DNA of 64,000 bases from Rossellomorea aquimaris TF-12 (GCF_001648555.1 NZ_LQXM01000029.1:248001-312000); one strand, 5' to 3'. Numbered from the stretch's first letter, positions 45,942 to 54,456 are shown. Notes: generated by a model not told the origin, from the sequence alone. Program-made: numbers and translations.

Positions 45942-46280
45942 TTTAAATGTAGACTTTCATGTACCCTTCTTCCTTTGTGGAGAGGGGTATTTTTGATGGA
46001 GAGTTATTGACTTAGGGAAAAATGGAAAACGGTAAGTGCGTATTTCTAAACAGAGAAAATACACTCAAAATAGCAGAGCTAAATAGAATCGAGTAACCGT
46101 GTGAATTAGAGTGCCCACTTTCTTGTTACTTGCTATGTCATTTAAAGAGAAGATTCAAAAGTTGATATACAAAAAGCTTGAGATTTAATAAATTTGCCTC
46201 AAGCTTTTTAGTTGCCTATTATATTGTTGTTTAGGAATTTCTCCTTGTTATCGAAACTAAGTAAGAATTAACAGACCTCT
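45942..46280. other. Intergenic region, 339 bases, with a bidirectional terminator
   Basis: The only structure I find is a 12-base stem AAAAAGCTTGAG/CTCAAGCTTTTT at 46171-46209, with T-runs usable in both directions by the convergent Spo0M-like and HIT genes. No coding signal is seen in the rest. Confidence 0.75.
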
Positions 46281-46709
46281 TTAATTAATTTCCACCAATG
46301 TATCTCTTAACTTCTCTCTTACAGACTCAAAACTACTTTGATTGTCAAGTTCTTTACTGTTCCACCCAAACTCGTCATTCACATACCTAGGAAATATGTG
46401 TAAATGATAGTGTCCAAAATCAGTAAATTTGCCACCATTTTGCATGATTGTATATCCATCAGGGTGAAAGGCTTTTTTCATTACTTTTGTCATTTTTCTA
46501 GATAGTTTCGTAATTCTTATGAAAGTTTCTTCTTCTAACTCATCAACGTCATGACAATGTTTTTTAGGTACTATTAAGACATGACCTTCATTAATTGGAT
46601 CGATATCTAAAAAACAGCACACCAGGTCATCTTCAAAAATAATATTTCCAGGTGCATCCTTACCTACTATACTGCAAAAGGCACAGTCTTTTTTTAGCAT
46701 TTTTTTCAC
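46281..46709 (-). CDS. HIT family protein (second copy)
   Basis: A 142-residue histidine-triad protein. The triad is H100, H102 and H104 (HYHLHIFPRY). CAFCSI (9-14) with HCHDV (51-55) may form a zinc site, as in many Hint proteins. It differs from the protein at 26355 in about half of its residues by eye. It starts 21 bases downstream of the nucleotidyltransferase and probably shares that transcript. Confidence 0.87.
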   Translation of the reverse strand: MKKMLKKDCAFCSIVGKDAPGNIIFEDDLVCCFLDIDPINEGHVLIVPKKHCHDVDELEEETFIRITKLSRKMTKVMKKAFHPDGYTIMQNGGKFTDFGHYHLHIFPRYVNDEFGWNSKELDNQSSFESVREKLRDTLVEIN

Positions 46710-46730
46710 TCCTGTTAATGTTCTAAAAGA

Positions 46731-47447
46731 TTATATTTCCTTCCCCATTGAAAATCCAGCAAAATACCGGCCACCATGCTGTTCAAGTACTCTATCAGTT
46801 AATTCAATGATAAATTTTTTATCTCCATGAGAATAAAATTCATCAAAAGCTTGTACAAATTCTTGTGTAAACTTTTCATCAAATTGCTTTAATGCTCGAA
46901 CGATCCATTTAGAAGCTCCAATCCATTGACCGTTTGTTCGTAACACAAATTCATGAATCGCTTCACCTAGTGCTCCTGCGATAAAAATGCTTTCAGCTCT
47001 AATGTTAGAACCAATGAAATCATCCAATAGATCCGTAAGAAAATACCTCTTCATTTGAGTAGTTTTGTCGTCCCAAATTGGAGGTCCGTCCCTCAAAAGT
47101 TTGGTGGCTTCTGATTTCAATGAGGGAATGATGTGGTGATTGTCTTTGATGATGACTCCTTCTGAGACAAGGCGAGGTAGAGATGGACGGGCTCTTTTGC
47201 AATCGATTTCAAAGAAGTCTTTTATTGTTGATTGATTGTGTACGAAAACCTCAATGGGCCATTTTTCAAAATACATGGATTCTCGGTAGGCACTGTTCAG
47301 TTCCTCATTAAGAATAATAATGTCCAAATCAGATGTAGCAGTAGCTTCTCCCCTTACAACGCTTCCCCCTAGTATAGCTGCTTGGCTTGTTGGAAAATAG
47401 GTTTGTACAAAACTATTTGCTGTCTCAAATGCTGCTTTCCGTTCCAT
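46731..47447 (-). CDS. Nucleotidyltransferase domain protein
   Basis: A 238-residue protein with the minimal nucleotidyltransferase signature GGSVVRGEATATSDLDI (27-43), including the GS and the two aspartates D40 and D42. The remainder resembles the C-terminal helical part of aminoglycoside-nucleotidyltransferase-like proteins, but resistance cannot be claimed. It overlaps the upstream hydrolase by 23 bases. A 12-mer copy occurs at LLRDGPPI. Confidence 0.83.
   Translation of the reverse strand: MERKAAFETANSFVQTYFPTSQAAILGGSVVRGEATATSDLDIIILNEELNSAYRESMYFEKWPIEVFVHNQSTIKDFFEIDCKRARPSLPRLVSEGVIIKDNHHIIPSLKSEATKLLRDGPPIWDDKTTQMKRYFLTDLLDDFIGSNIRAESIFIAGALGEAIHEFVLRTNGQWIGASKWIVRALKQFDEKFTQEFVQAFDEFYSHGDKKFIIELTDRVLEQHGGRYFAGFSMGKEI
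47082..47093 (-). repeat. Dispersed 12-mer AGGGACGGACCT, copy in the nucleotidyltransferase gene
   Basis: An exact copy on the coding strand, encoding R-D-G-P-P. Confidence 0.85.
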
Positions 47448-48147
47448 GACATTCTCCTTTTCTTTCTTCCAATCCCTTAAAAAAATCTTTCAGTAACTCA
47501 TTGAAAATATGAGGCTTATCTATATTTGGTGTGTGCCCTGTATTTGGAATTAATCCTAGATGGAGATCTCCCTTTTGCTTTTTCATCCAAGCACTTCCCT
47601 CTACTTCATGAAGTTCATTAGAGCCATTTAATAGGAGTGTTGGAACCATCAGTTCACTCATTTGATCTCCAGTCACTTCCGGATATTGATAGGTCATGCA
47701 ATGAAGTACCTTTTGAATTGTATCCCTCCACCTTTCACCATGTAAATCCTTGAAATGTGCAGCAATTTCTTTATCATTGTTTTCTATATTAAGAAAATAG
47801 TTGTACTGATTTTCTAATAGACTTTTCATTTGTTTAGGTACAAAAGGTGTGTATCCCGTTAAAATTATCCCATTTACTAAACTTGGTTCTCTTATTGCTG
47901 TATGTATGGCAATGGATGCTCCAAGAGACAACCCTAATAAGTAACCTGATCCAGTTTCCTTCAAGTGACCTATTAACCAGTTGATTGTTTCTTCCACATA
48001 ATCTTCGGCAGCTCCATAATCTGATTCTCCATGGCCAGGTAGGTCTAGGGCGACAATGTGATAAGACTCTTTTAAAAAAGAGATTTGATTTGAAAAGTGC
48101 GTCTTTGCCGTGCCCATAAATCCGTGTAATACATAAAGTGTGTCCAT
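47425..48147 (-). CDS. Alpha/beta hydrolase, MenH-like
   Basis: A 240-residue hydrolase with LHGFMGTAKTH near the start, DLPGHGES, the nucleophile in GLSLGAS, Asp near NGSNELHE and His in NTGHTPNID. It resembles the MenH (YtxM) group but is not next to men genes, so its substrate is open. First gene of the unit 48147-46281 (hydrolase, nucleotidyltransferase, HIT). Confidence 0.82.
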   Translation of the reverse strand: MDTLYVLHGFMGTAKTHFSNQISFLKESYHIVALDLPGHGESDYGAAEDYVEETINWLIGHLKETGSGYLLGLSLGASIAIHTAIREPSLVNGIILTGYTPFVPKQMKSLLENQYNYFLNIENNDKEIAAHFKDLHGERWRDTIQKVLHCMTYQYPEVTGDQMSELMVPTLLLNGSNELHEVEGSAWMKKQKGDLHLGLIPNTGHTPNIDKPHIFNELLKDFFKGLEERKGECHGTESSI

Positions 48148-48217
48148 CCATTGACCTCCGTATATTTAGGTTAATAGTAGTTTACCATATAAATATAGAA
48201 TATTTTGGAATAAATCA

Positions 48218-48409
48218 TTATCTATTATACTCACGCCCTTGTTTCCACATGAAAATGTTATACGTTATGCTTGTAGCCATCATGATCATGGATGTTCCAT
48301 ATATCCATACTGGATAGTTTAAGATTAATATCATTAATAAAAAAATGATCATTAGCATAACTAACTTAGCTGCTCTATCTTTATAAGTTATATCTGTATA
48401 TAATTTCAT
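48218..48409 (-). CDS. Small two-helix membrane protein, 63 residues
   Basis: Two hydrophobic segments (about 16-30 and 33-50) between a charged start and tail (WKQGREYNR). GGAGAGAGGG lies before the ATG. No family recognised. Confidence 0.6.
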   Translation of the reverse strand: MKLYTDITYKDRAAKLVMLMIIFLLMILILNYPVWIYGTSMIMMATSITYNIFMWKQGREYNR

Positions 48410-48559
48410 GCTTACCCTCTCTCCTGTTTTATTTTCGTATCATACCACTATAGATTTCAGATTAATAAATATATTCAAAGAAATAAGACATTAACTTCAA
48501 GTGTTTGCATCTCTCAAAATAAGGAGATAATTTCTACTATTAACAAAGGAGGGATTACC

Positions 48560-49021
48560 ATTAAAAACAATCTGAAATGGACGACTATCTTTATAGCAAT
48601 TTTCTTGGTAACAGCTTGTGGAGTAAATCGAGAGCAAACAAAAAATATGAATGAACCAAGTGGAACTCTTTCACTAGAAGACGCTGAACCTACTTTAGCT
48701 GAAAATAATCCAATTAGTTTGAAAGAAGGAATAGAAAGTTCAAAAAGCTCTATTGAAGAGTTAAAATCAATTCTTAAGAATGAATCAAGTGACACAAAGA
48801 AAATAAATGATCAAGGTACAGTGGTTGAAGAACAATGGGATAAAATTGAAGATATGGTGGAGGAAAAGTACCCTGAAGAATATGTAAGCATAGAAGAAAG
48901 TCTCTATCCTTTAATAGCAGAAGCAAAAAAAGCTGAACCCGGCATAGAACAATTAAAAAGCCTGGTGGAAGACACTATGAAAAAAATGACAACATTCCAA
49001 GAAAAGCTAGATACTGATTGA
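48560..49021 (+). CDS. Lipoprotein with helical polar domain; probable ATT start
   Basis: AAAGGAGGG stands seven bases before an ATT codon at 48560, from which the frame runs KNNLKWTTIFIAIFLVTAC, a lipoprotein signal with lipobox LVTAC and lipidated C20. No ATG, GTG or TTG is placed to make this signal; the first such codon (TTG 48605) would remove it. The mature part is about 134 residues, highly charged and helical (SIEELKSIL, AEAKKAEPGIEQLKSLVED). It may be an extracytoplasmic stress or sporulation lipoprotein; not recognised. Confidence 0.68.
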   Translation: MKNNLKWTTIFIAIFLVTACGVNREQTKNMNEPSGTLSLEDAEPTLAENNPISLKEGIESSKSSIEELKSILKNESSDTKKINDQGTVVEEQWDKIEDMVEEKYPEEYVSIEESLYPLIAEAKKAEPGIEQLKSLVEDTMKKMTTFQEKLDTD

Positions 49022-49034
49022 TCAATAATTAAGG

Positions 49035-49071
49035 ACGCAAGAGAGTATACATATCAACCTCTTGCGTTTTT
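49035..49071 (+). terminator. Terminator after the lipoprotein gene
   Basis: ACGCAAGAG/CTCTTGCGT stem with five Ts, 13 bases past the stop. Confidence 0.8.
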
Positions 49072-49094
49072 CATTCCTGTCCTTTTGCATATTA

Positions 49095-49298
49095 CTATAC
49101 GCTTTTTTTTCTTTTCGTTTCTTTCATCCTTTTTAAGGTTAGTATAAGTGAAGGTACTCCAACTGCCATACTTACCATAAAACTCCACTGTAGATATCTC
49201 CACTCATTTGTATAAATTGAAACCCCAATAAAGAAAAGAAGCTGCCCAATCAAAGAAAATATGGATGCAATGAGAGCAAGGATTAAATTTTCTTTCAC
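49095..49298 (-). CDS. Small two-helix membrane protein
   Basis: A 67-residue protein: KENLILALIASIFSLIGQLLFFIGVSI, then a polar loop and a second helix ending in a Lys/Arg tail. AAGGAGG is seven bases before the GTG at 49298 but only one base before an ATG at 49304, which overlaps the HAD stop; I prefer the GTG. Coupled to the HAD gene. Unknown function. Confidence 0.62.
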   Translation of the reverse strand: MKENLILALIASIFSLIGQLLFFIGVSIYTNEWRYLQWSFMVSMAVGVPSLILTLKRMKETKRKKSV

Positions 49299-49300
49299 TT

Positions 49301-50014
49301 TCATACCTCCTTATATTTTAAATCGGTTACACTTATTACAGTGTAATTTGGTTTGTATTCCTTCGGAGGCTCCAGTTCGTTTGGGTTTACCCATGCAGTA
49401 TGAAGATCAGCAGACGCCGCACCTAGAATGTCTGTATAATAATTGTCTCCTACAAACAATGTTTTCTCTGAAGTGGCTTGAAATTGATCAAGAGCATGGT
49501 AGAAGATTTCATTATTAGGCTTTGAAAAACCAACCTCTTCTGAAATCACTACACTATCGTTAGGAAAGAGTTTAGATAATCCTAAACGTTCCACTTTCTT
49601 ATGAGCATTAAAGCTGGTCCCATTCGTAACAATGCCCATTTTGTGCTCCCGACTCATTTCTATTAACCACTTTATTATTTCCTCATTTTTTTCGATACTC
49701 ATAAGATATTCATGTTGAAAAGCTTCTACCATGTTCTTTGCTTCTTCTTTTTTTACTGATATAGAAAAAGAGTCAAGGGTGTTTTCCATGCGTATTAACG
49801 AAAATTCTTGGAAGGTCAGCTTATTTGTTGAAAATAATGGCCAAAGCAAATGATTGTAATGTAAAAACATTTGGTAAAATGTATGAGGGGCAATGTCTTC
49901 TAAACAATTGAATTTCAGTAATGTATTCTTAATTCCTTTTTCATAGCTCAATGAATGTGGAAATAAAGTATCATCTAAGTCAAATAATAGTAGATCATAC
50001 GTTTGAAGTATAAT
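49301..50014 (-). CDS. HAD family hydrolase; probable ATT start
   Basis: A 237-residue phosphatase-type HAD protein (YfnB-like). Motif I, LLLFDLDDTLFPHS, is encoded upstream of the first ATG/GTG/TTG (TTG 49951), so translation must begin earlier. AAAGGGGGG lies before an ATT at 50014 (ATA at 50011 is the alternative), giving a short leader ILQTYD ahead of motif I. Motif II is IVTNGT, motif III is K in FSKPN, and motif IV is FVGDNYYTDI. The substrate is unknown. Confidence 0.75.
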   Translation of the reverse strand: MILQTYDLLLFDLDDTLFPHSLSYEKGIKNTLLKFNCLEDIAPHTFYQMFLHYNHLLWPLFSTNKLTFQEFSLIRMENTLDSFSISVKKEEAKNMVEAFQHEYLMSIEKNEEIIKWLIEMSREHKMGIVTNGTSFNAHKKVERLGLSKLFPNDSVVISEEVGFSKPNNEIFYHALDQFQATSEKTLFVGDNYYTDILGAASADLHTAWVNPNELEPPKEYKPNYTVISVTDLKYKEV

Positions 50015-50114
50015 GATCCCCCCTTTATTCTTAATACTTATGTTTTTTCAAATAAAAAGTACCACCAAGGTAGCTGCAATACAAAGTGCTTTTGGTGTAA
50101 AACTGTCTGATTTC

Positions 50115-50318
50115 TTAATAAAATCCAATAAGATTTAATACCCCTACTCCAATTAAGGTAGTGAGCGTTCCAGAAATAATCGCTACCCACAGGGTTCTTC
50201 TTTCTTTTGTTTCAACCCAAATGGTTGCTGCCACAATAAGAGTACCGATTACGCCAAGTAGTATGGCAGCGTAAGGATTAGAAGGTGCTAAAAAATCGTT
50301 CCAATTTAACCAGTTCAT
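50115..50318 (-). CDS. Small two-helix membrane protein, 67 residues
   Basis: Two hydrophobic stretches (AAILLGVIGTLIVAATIWV and WVAIISGTLTTLIGVGVLNLIGF) joined by the basic KERRTL. GGGAGG lies six bases before the ATG. It sits 12 bases past the decayed gene at 50331-50619 and may once have been cotranscribed with it. Unknown function. Confidence 0.65.
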   Translation of the reverse strand: MNWLNWNDFLAPSNPYAAILLGVIGTLIVAATIWVETKERRTLWVAIISGTLTTLIGVGVLNLIGFY

Positions 50319-50330
50319 ATTGGTCCTCCC

Positions 50331-50619
50331 TTAATAATTGGAATTTTCTTCTATATCTATGTTTAGATTTCCATCTTCATCTACTTCTTGTAAAGTAATG
50401 ATTGATTCTACTTGATAGCCTTTATTAAAATGATCAATCCCTGTTACTCTATGAGTATCTTCGTTTGCATCATCATAGTAAATCACCATGGAGTATTCCC
50501 CAAACTCTTCTGTTGGTGTTATTTTAATTAGTTGTTTTGATGTGCTTCAAACTGAAGCATTTTAATGTCTGATGAGATAGTATGGTAGCTGAGATATGTA
50601 CGAATTCCTTTTCAGTCAT
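50331..50619 (-). pseudogene. Frameshifted small protein gene
   Basis: The 3' part reads KQLIKITPTEEFGEYSMVI..., then GYQVESIITLQEVDEDG..., ending NSNY at 50331, clearly protein-like. Upstream, a second frame from ATG 50619 reads MTEKEFVHISATILSHQTLK and stops. A single frameshift near 50530-50545 joins them. No Shine-Dalgarno precedes the ATG. Family not recognised. Confidence 0.55.
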
Positions 50620-50770
50620 GTAAGATCAGGCACAGTTTTATTTAATGACAAAGTTTACGAACACCACACATATTAGGTTTCATTTAGTTAGATTGTATTT
50701 TGGCACAAATCGATTTTACTTCACTTGAAAAAAAACACGTGTAAAAATTTCCAAGGATTCCTTAGATAAA

Positions 50771-50802
50771 TTTAGTATACTAAATATAAACCATATTATG
50801 GT
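50771..50802. promoter_or_regulatory. Two adjacent palindromes upstream of the LysM-CAP gene
   Basis: TTTAGTATACTAAA (50771-50784) and ACCATATTATGGT (50790-50802) are perfect inverted repeats five bases apart. They look like regulator-binding sites. The rest of the 309-base gap (50620-50928) shows nothing else. Confidence 0.4.
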
Positions 50803-50928
50803 ATAAATTCCTTATATTGAATAATCCTCTTCTAGTAATAATTACTAGTTCCTTCTAAACCGGTCTTAACGCCTACATGGCAACAACTACCTGTTTAAGA
50901 AATTACAGAATTATTATTTAATAGATTT

Positions 50929-51561
50929 ATGAAAACAACTAAACTTTTAACGTCATCCATTATTTTAACTGTCACTCTAGTTTTTGGGATCCATTCATCT
51001 TCTTTGGCTTCAGCAGCTTCTTCTCACGTTGTGACCTATGGAGATACGATGTGGAAAATTGCAGTAAAGTATCAAGTTGGTGTTTCTGAGCTAATAAACG
51101 CTAATCCTCAGCTCAGCAATCCCAATATGATTTATCCGTTTCAAACAATCTCTATTCCTGATGGCGATATAACTGCTCAATCTTATACATACGAAGTGGT
51201 TAAATTGGTTAATCAAGAAAGAGCAAAAACTGGGTTATCCCCTTTAAAAGAAAATTGGGAGCTTTCAAGGGTAGCTCGATACAAATCTGAGGATATGGCA
51301 GCGAAGAACTACTTTAGTCACACCTCTCCGACCTATGGTTCTCCTTTCCAAATGATCAAAGATTTCGGAATATCCTACAGAGCAGCAGGTGAAAACATTG
51401 CTGCAGGACAGAAAACTCCAGCTGAAGTAGTGAAAGCATGGATGAATAGTGAAGGTCATCGTAAAAACATCATGTCCAACACCTTTACTGAAATAGGAGT
51501 GGGATATGTTAAAGGTGGGTCTTACGGTCATTATTGGACACAAATGTTCACAAAAAAATAA
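50929..51561 (+). CDS. Secreted LysM-CAP domain protein
   Basis: A 210-residue exported protein: signal peptide (1-30, cleaved near SAA-S), one LysM domain (about 32-77, HVVTYGDTMWKIA) and a CAP/SCP domain (about 87-208). The CAP signature residues appear in YFSHTSP, GENIAAG and GHRKNIM, with ending YWTQMF. It resembles B. subtilis YkwD and spore-coat-associated CAP proteins. No good ribosome site precedes the ATG. Confidence 0.87.
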   Translation: MKTTKLLTSSIILTVTLVFGIHSSSLASAASSHVVTYGDTMWKIAVKYQVGVSELINANPQLSNPNMIYPFQTISIPDGDITAQSYTYEVVKLVNQERAKTGLSPLKENWELSRVARYKSEDMAAKNYFSHTSPTYGSPFQMIKDFGISYRAAGENIAAGQKTPAEVVKAWMNSEGHRKNIMSNTFTEIGVGYVKGGSYGHYWTQMFTKK

Positions 51562-51565
51562 TATG

Positions 51566-51619
51566 GAGATAAGAAAAAAGGAATGATCATAAACTTGATC
51601 CTTCCTTTTTTCTTATCTC
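51566..51619. terminator. Bidirectional terminator
   Basis: A long stem from GAGATAAGAAAAAAGGA to its complement, followed by a polypyrimidine run. It separates the CAP gene from the convergent gene ending at 51613, whose last codons lie in the stem. Confidence 0.8.
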
Positions 51620-51966
51620 GATATCGTTCCTTGGTGAAAGCACATCTGCCATCTTTCATCGATCCATTTCCATATAGAGCTTCTAAGTGTACTCAGATGT
51701 CTTGTTTCATCTCTAACTCGATAAGTAGCGAGAACGACTCCGTCAGACAATAAACGGATATCAAAGTCATACATGGTCATGTTTCGAATAGATAGACCTT
51801 CTTCACTAATCGTATCTTTCTTTACCCAAATGTTGCCGGAACTACCGAATTCAAAAAAACCGTCTGCTAAAAGTGTATTGATTTTTTTAGGGTTTGACCT
51901 TGTTTCAGGATTTAATAACTGCAATTCCAAGTCATGAATGGTTCTTCTTAGGTTCACTGTTTTCAC
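51613..51966 (-). CDS. DUF4440/NTF2-like protein
   Basis: A 117-residue protein of the SnoaL/NTF2-like fold. RTIHDLELQLLNPETR at the start and LLADGFFEFGSSGNIW, YDFDIRLLSDGVVLATYRV and SSIWKWIDERWQMCFHQGT are typical of DUF4440. Members are small cone-shaped barrels with varied ligands. Single gene. Confidence 0.82.
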   Translation of the reverse strand: MKTVNLRRTIHDLELQLLNPETRSNPKKINTLLADGFFEFGSSGNIWVKKDTISEEGLSIRNMTMYDFDIRLLSDGVVLATYRVRDETRHLSTLRSSIWKWIDERWQMCFHQGTISR

Positions 51967-52087
51967 CTATACCCTCTTATCAATCTTATTAGTACATAAT
52001 CTGTCATCTTTCCAGCTTTTTGTTCACTGTCATTTTCCAACGGATTGAAGTCTAATAAACTAAAATTCACATAAAAAAATGTGTATT

Positions 52088-52261
52088 CTACTCCTTTTTT
52101 TCATTTAAATATTGTTCATATGCTTGTCTGACACGATTTGGTTTTTCAATAACGGTGCTGATTCGATTCTGTATATCTCTTACAGCATTTAGAATTCGAA
52201 ATAATACAGCAAGGATAGTAAGTAATATCAAAAGATGAATCATAGTTAATATAAAAAACAT
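52088..52261 (-). CDS. Small single-helix membrane protein, 57 residues
   Basis: MFFILTMIHLLILLTILAVL forms a membrane helix, followed by a charged tail (NRISTVIEKPNRVRQ and EQYLNEKKE). AAGGGG stands six bases before ATG. It follows the hydrolase fragment by 30 bases on the same strand. Not recognised. Confidence 0.6.
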   Translation of the reverse strand: MFFILTMIHLLILLTILAVLFRILNAVRDIQNRISTVIEKPNRVRQAYEQYLNEKKE

Positions 52262-52291
52262 ATTAATCCCCTTACTTTGTCTAGTTAGTGT

Positions 52292-52930
52292 TTATTTCCA
52301 GCGGTGTCGAATCTCCTTAATGACTACCTCAGGTTTATCCCAATGAAGCAAATGGGTTGTTTCAGGAATAAACTTTATAATGCCTTGTGCTTTTTCTTCA
52401 AAAAGGGAAGCTAATTTTCTTCTACTGGTATCTCGTGAATGTGGTAATGTGGCACCTAGTAAGATGATTTTCTTTGGTAGAAATGGATAAATATCTTCTG
52501 GTTCATCTTTATGCATTGCCCTTATGATGTGACCTGCTGTTTCACCCCTCGCATGCCAATAATATCGATCCTTTACTTGTAAGGATAGATCTTTCGCAGC
52601 AATTTCCTTTAATGGAGTCCAGTTGAGTGTTTCACTATTTACAAGTTCTAAAAATTGTTCCCATGTCTCAACATAGTCTTCGAAATCATTCTCATAATAT
52701 GCTACTTCCTCATCCACTGATTGTTCACCATGTCGCTTCCCTTGATAACCCCCATCAATCAGTATGGTACCTTTCACTTTGTCTGGATAGTCTTTAATAA
52801 AAAATAAGGAAACGAAACTGCCCCATGAGTGTGATAAGAAATAGAATTCTTTAACTTCAAGTTTATTGATAACTTGATATAGCCAAGAAGCTATCTTAGG
52901 CATTTCATAATCTTCATACTTGGTCCCCAC
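52292..52930 (-). pseudogene. Alpha/beta hydrolase lacking its N-terminal part
   Basis: The 212-codon frame begins inside the fold: SHSWGS holds the nucleophile at about residue 35, whereas family members have about 80-100 residues before it, including the oxyanion loop. A late Asp and His (TTHLLHWDKPE) are present. The GTG at 52930 has only GGAAAG two bases away. Directly upstream lies a fragment of an unrelated gene (DUF1801), so a deletion appears to have fused two genes. Confidence 0.6.
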
Positions 52931-53069
52931 ATCTTTCCAGGTAAGCCTGTTGTTTCTGTGAATATATCCAGTAGCTTATATGCAACCTCTCTTTTTGGGG
53001 GATTTTCAACACTCTCGATAAATTCTATGAACTATGCTCGTTTTCTTTGGTTTTGAGTTCGTAGGTCAT
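52922..53069 (-). pseudogene. DUF1801 gene fragment
   Basis: GGGGAGG precedes ATG 53069; the frame reads MTYELKTKENEHSS and stops at TAG (53025-53027). One base out of frame the protein resumes with EFIESVENPPKREVAYKLLD and ends in LPGKMWGPS, typical of DUF1801 (iron-chaperone/YdhG-like), then runs into the hydrolase fragment. It is both frameshifted and cut off after about 50 residues. Confidence 0.7.
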
Positions 53070-53104
53070 AAGAGTTCCTCCCCTAACTCAAATGATAATC
53101 TTGC

Positions 53105-53509
53105 CTAACTCCTATATAATTTTTTCATCCATTTTTCTATGTATGGAGTGTCTTCGGGGTAAGCATGTTTTAAAGTGAGAAATTCTGAGATTGACACCCA
53201 CTTAGCTTCAGCAATCGTTTTGTCAGGATCATTTATCCCTAAGCTTCCTCCTTTCACTTCTGTCTTAAAATAATATGTAGTGACTTTAATTTCTTGGATC
53301 TTTGTTTTTTTTGTATGGAGATGGTCTACTACCTTTACATCATATCCCGTTTCTTCCTTCACTTCTCTTTCACAGCACTGTTCTGGTGTTTCCCCAATCT
53401 CAATGCCACCGGAAGGGACCTCCCATCCTGGAGAATCATATCCTCTTACTACTAATATCTCATCTTGCTCGTTCAAACAAACCGCAGCTGCCCCCAGCCA
53501 TTCCTTCAT
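53105..53509 (-). CDS. Nudix hydrolase
   Basis: A 134-residue Nudix protein that hydrolyses nucleoside diphosphate-linked compounds. The Nudix box GGIEIGETPEQCCEREVKEE begins at G34 and is complete (GX5EX7REVXEEXG). The N-terminus is LGAAAVCLNEQDEILVVRG. The specific substrate is unknown. Single gene. Confidence 0.9.
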   Translation of the reverse strand: MKEWLGAAAVCLNEQDEILVVRGYDSPGWEVPSGGIEIGETPEQCCEREVKEETGYDVKVVDHLHTKKTKIQEIKVTTYYFKTEVKGGSLGINDPDKTIAEAKWVSISEFLTLKHAYPEDTPYIEKWMKKLYRS

Positions 53510-53546
53510 TTGATAGTGCCTCCTTTCCCCTTTTTCTTTTTAAAAA

Positions 53547-53653
53547 TCACCTTACTAAACTTCCTAGAGTAAACATAAGAATAAAATCCCAGCGAATCTC
53601 CTTTTGATTCCAAATATCGATGGTATCAATGGCGATGACAGCACCTATGGAAA
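53547..53653 (-). pseudogene. 3' remnant of a small membrane protein gene
   Basis: A 35-codon frame reads SIGAVIAIDTIDIWNQKEIR then WDFILMFTLGSLVR and stops. It looks like the last segment of a membrane protein, but there is no start codon or ribosome site, and the frame is closed upstream by TGA. Confidence 0.35.
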
Positions 53654-53664
53654 AAGAAGATCAG

Positions 53665-53700
53665 TAAAAAATGGAGCCACATTCGCAGCTCCGTTTACTT
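53665..53700 (-). terminator. Terminator of the lipoprotein gene
   Basis: GGAGC/GCTCC stem with flanking pairing and an ATTTTTT tail on the minus strand. Confidence 0.7.
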
Positions 53701-53713
53701 TACTTATTATTTA

Positions 53714-54262
53714 TTAATCTACAATATCAGCTGAGAAACTAGGAGAAGTTAGGCCTGTCGCCTCATAAATATTTGACATTTTTTCTTCAAATGATGCGAA
53801 TAAATCATCTGATTCTTTGTACTCTGCATTTGCTTCATCAGATAGATTAGCTGCTCTAGTTTCATAGGATTTAGCCAGTTCTTCTAAGCCAGCTTCAATT
53901 TCTTCTTTTTGGGATTCTAGTTCAGCCGGTACTTCTAATGTTCGGATATCTTCAGCAATTGTCGTAGCTGCTGATTCTGCATCACTCTTCATGGTAGCCA
54001 ATTCTTCATCAGAAGGCTTGTCTTCCTCTTTTGCCTTAGCACTTTCAAAGTCGTATATGGCAGAGTCATGTTCATTTACTGTTTTAATCACATTCATTTG
54101 TAAATCAAGAAGAGCACCATTCACTGCCATTTCATCTACTTCTGTAGATTCAGTTGTTTCTTTGTTTGTGTCCATTTCTTCTTTTTCAGTGTTGCTTTTT
54201 TCATTGTTGCAAGCAGCCATGAATAAACTCATCAACAACATAAAAGGCAATAACTTTTTCAT
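53714..54262 (-). CDS. Lipoprotein, acidic helical
   Basis: A 182-residue protein with signal peptide and lipobox FMAAC (lipidated C18). The mature part is very acidic and Ala/Glu-rich with long helices (TIAEDIRTLEVPAELESQK, FASFEEKMSNIYE). It loosely resembles small Bacillus lipoproteins of unknown role. A terminator follows. Confidence 0.78.
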   Translation of the reverse strand: MKKLLPFMLLMSLFMAACNNEKSNTEKEEMDTNKETTESTEVDEMAVNGALLDLQMNVIKTVNEHDSAIYDFESAKAKEEDKPSDEELATMKSDAESAATTIAEDIRTLEVPAELESQKEEIEAGLEELAKSYETRAANLSDEANAEYKESDDLFASFEEKMSNIYEATGLTSPSFSADIVD

Positions 54263-54456
54263 ACAATATCCCCCTTAAAATTGGTATTATCTTACAAATA
54301 CATATTTTACCTTATTGATAGATAATTGTAAACAAATGGTTATTAAAATGAATTATTTGTAATATAAGATGCTACCTCTTACTCTATGTTTTTATTAAAA
54401 TTGATAATAGAATTTACCTGCGATTTTCAATTTACTAATTGTCTTTACAAAAAACT

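Noticed and set aside
46731..47447. Aminoglycoside nucleotidyltransferase resistance gene
   Set aside because: The GS...DxD core is shared by many nucleotidyltransferases; nothing specific to antibiotic modification is visible.
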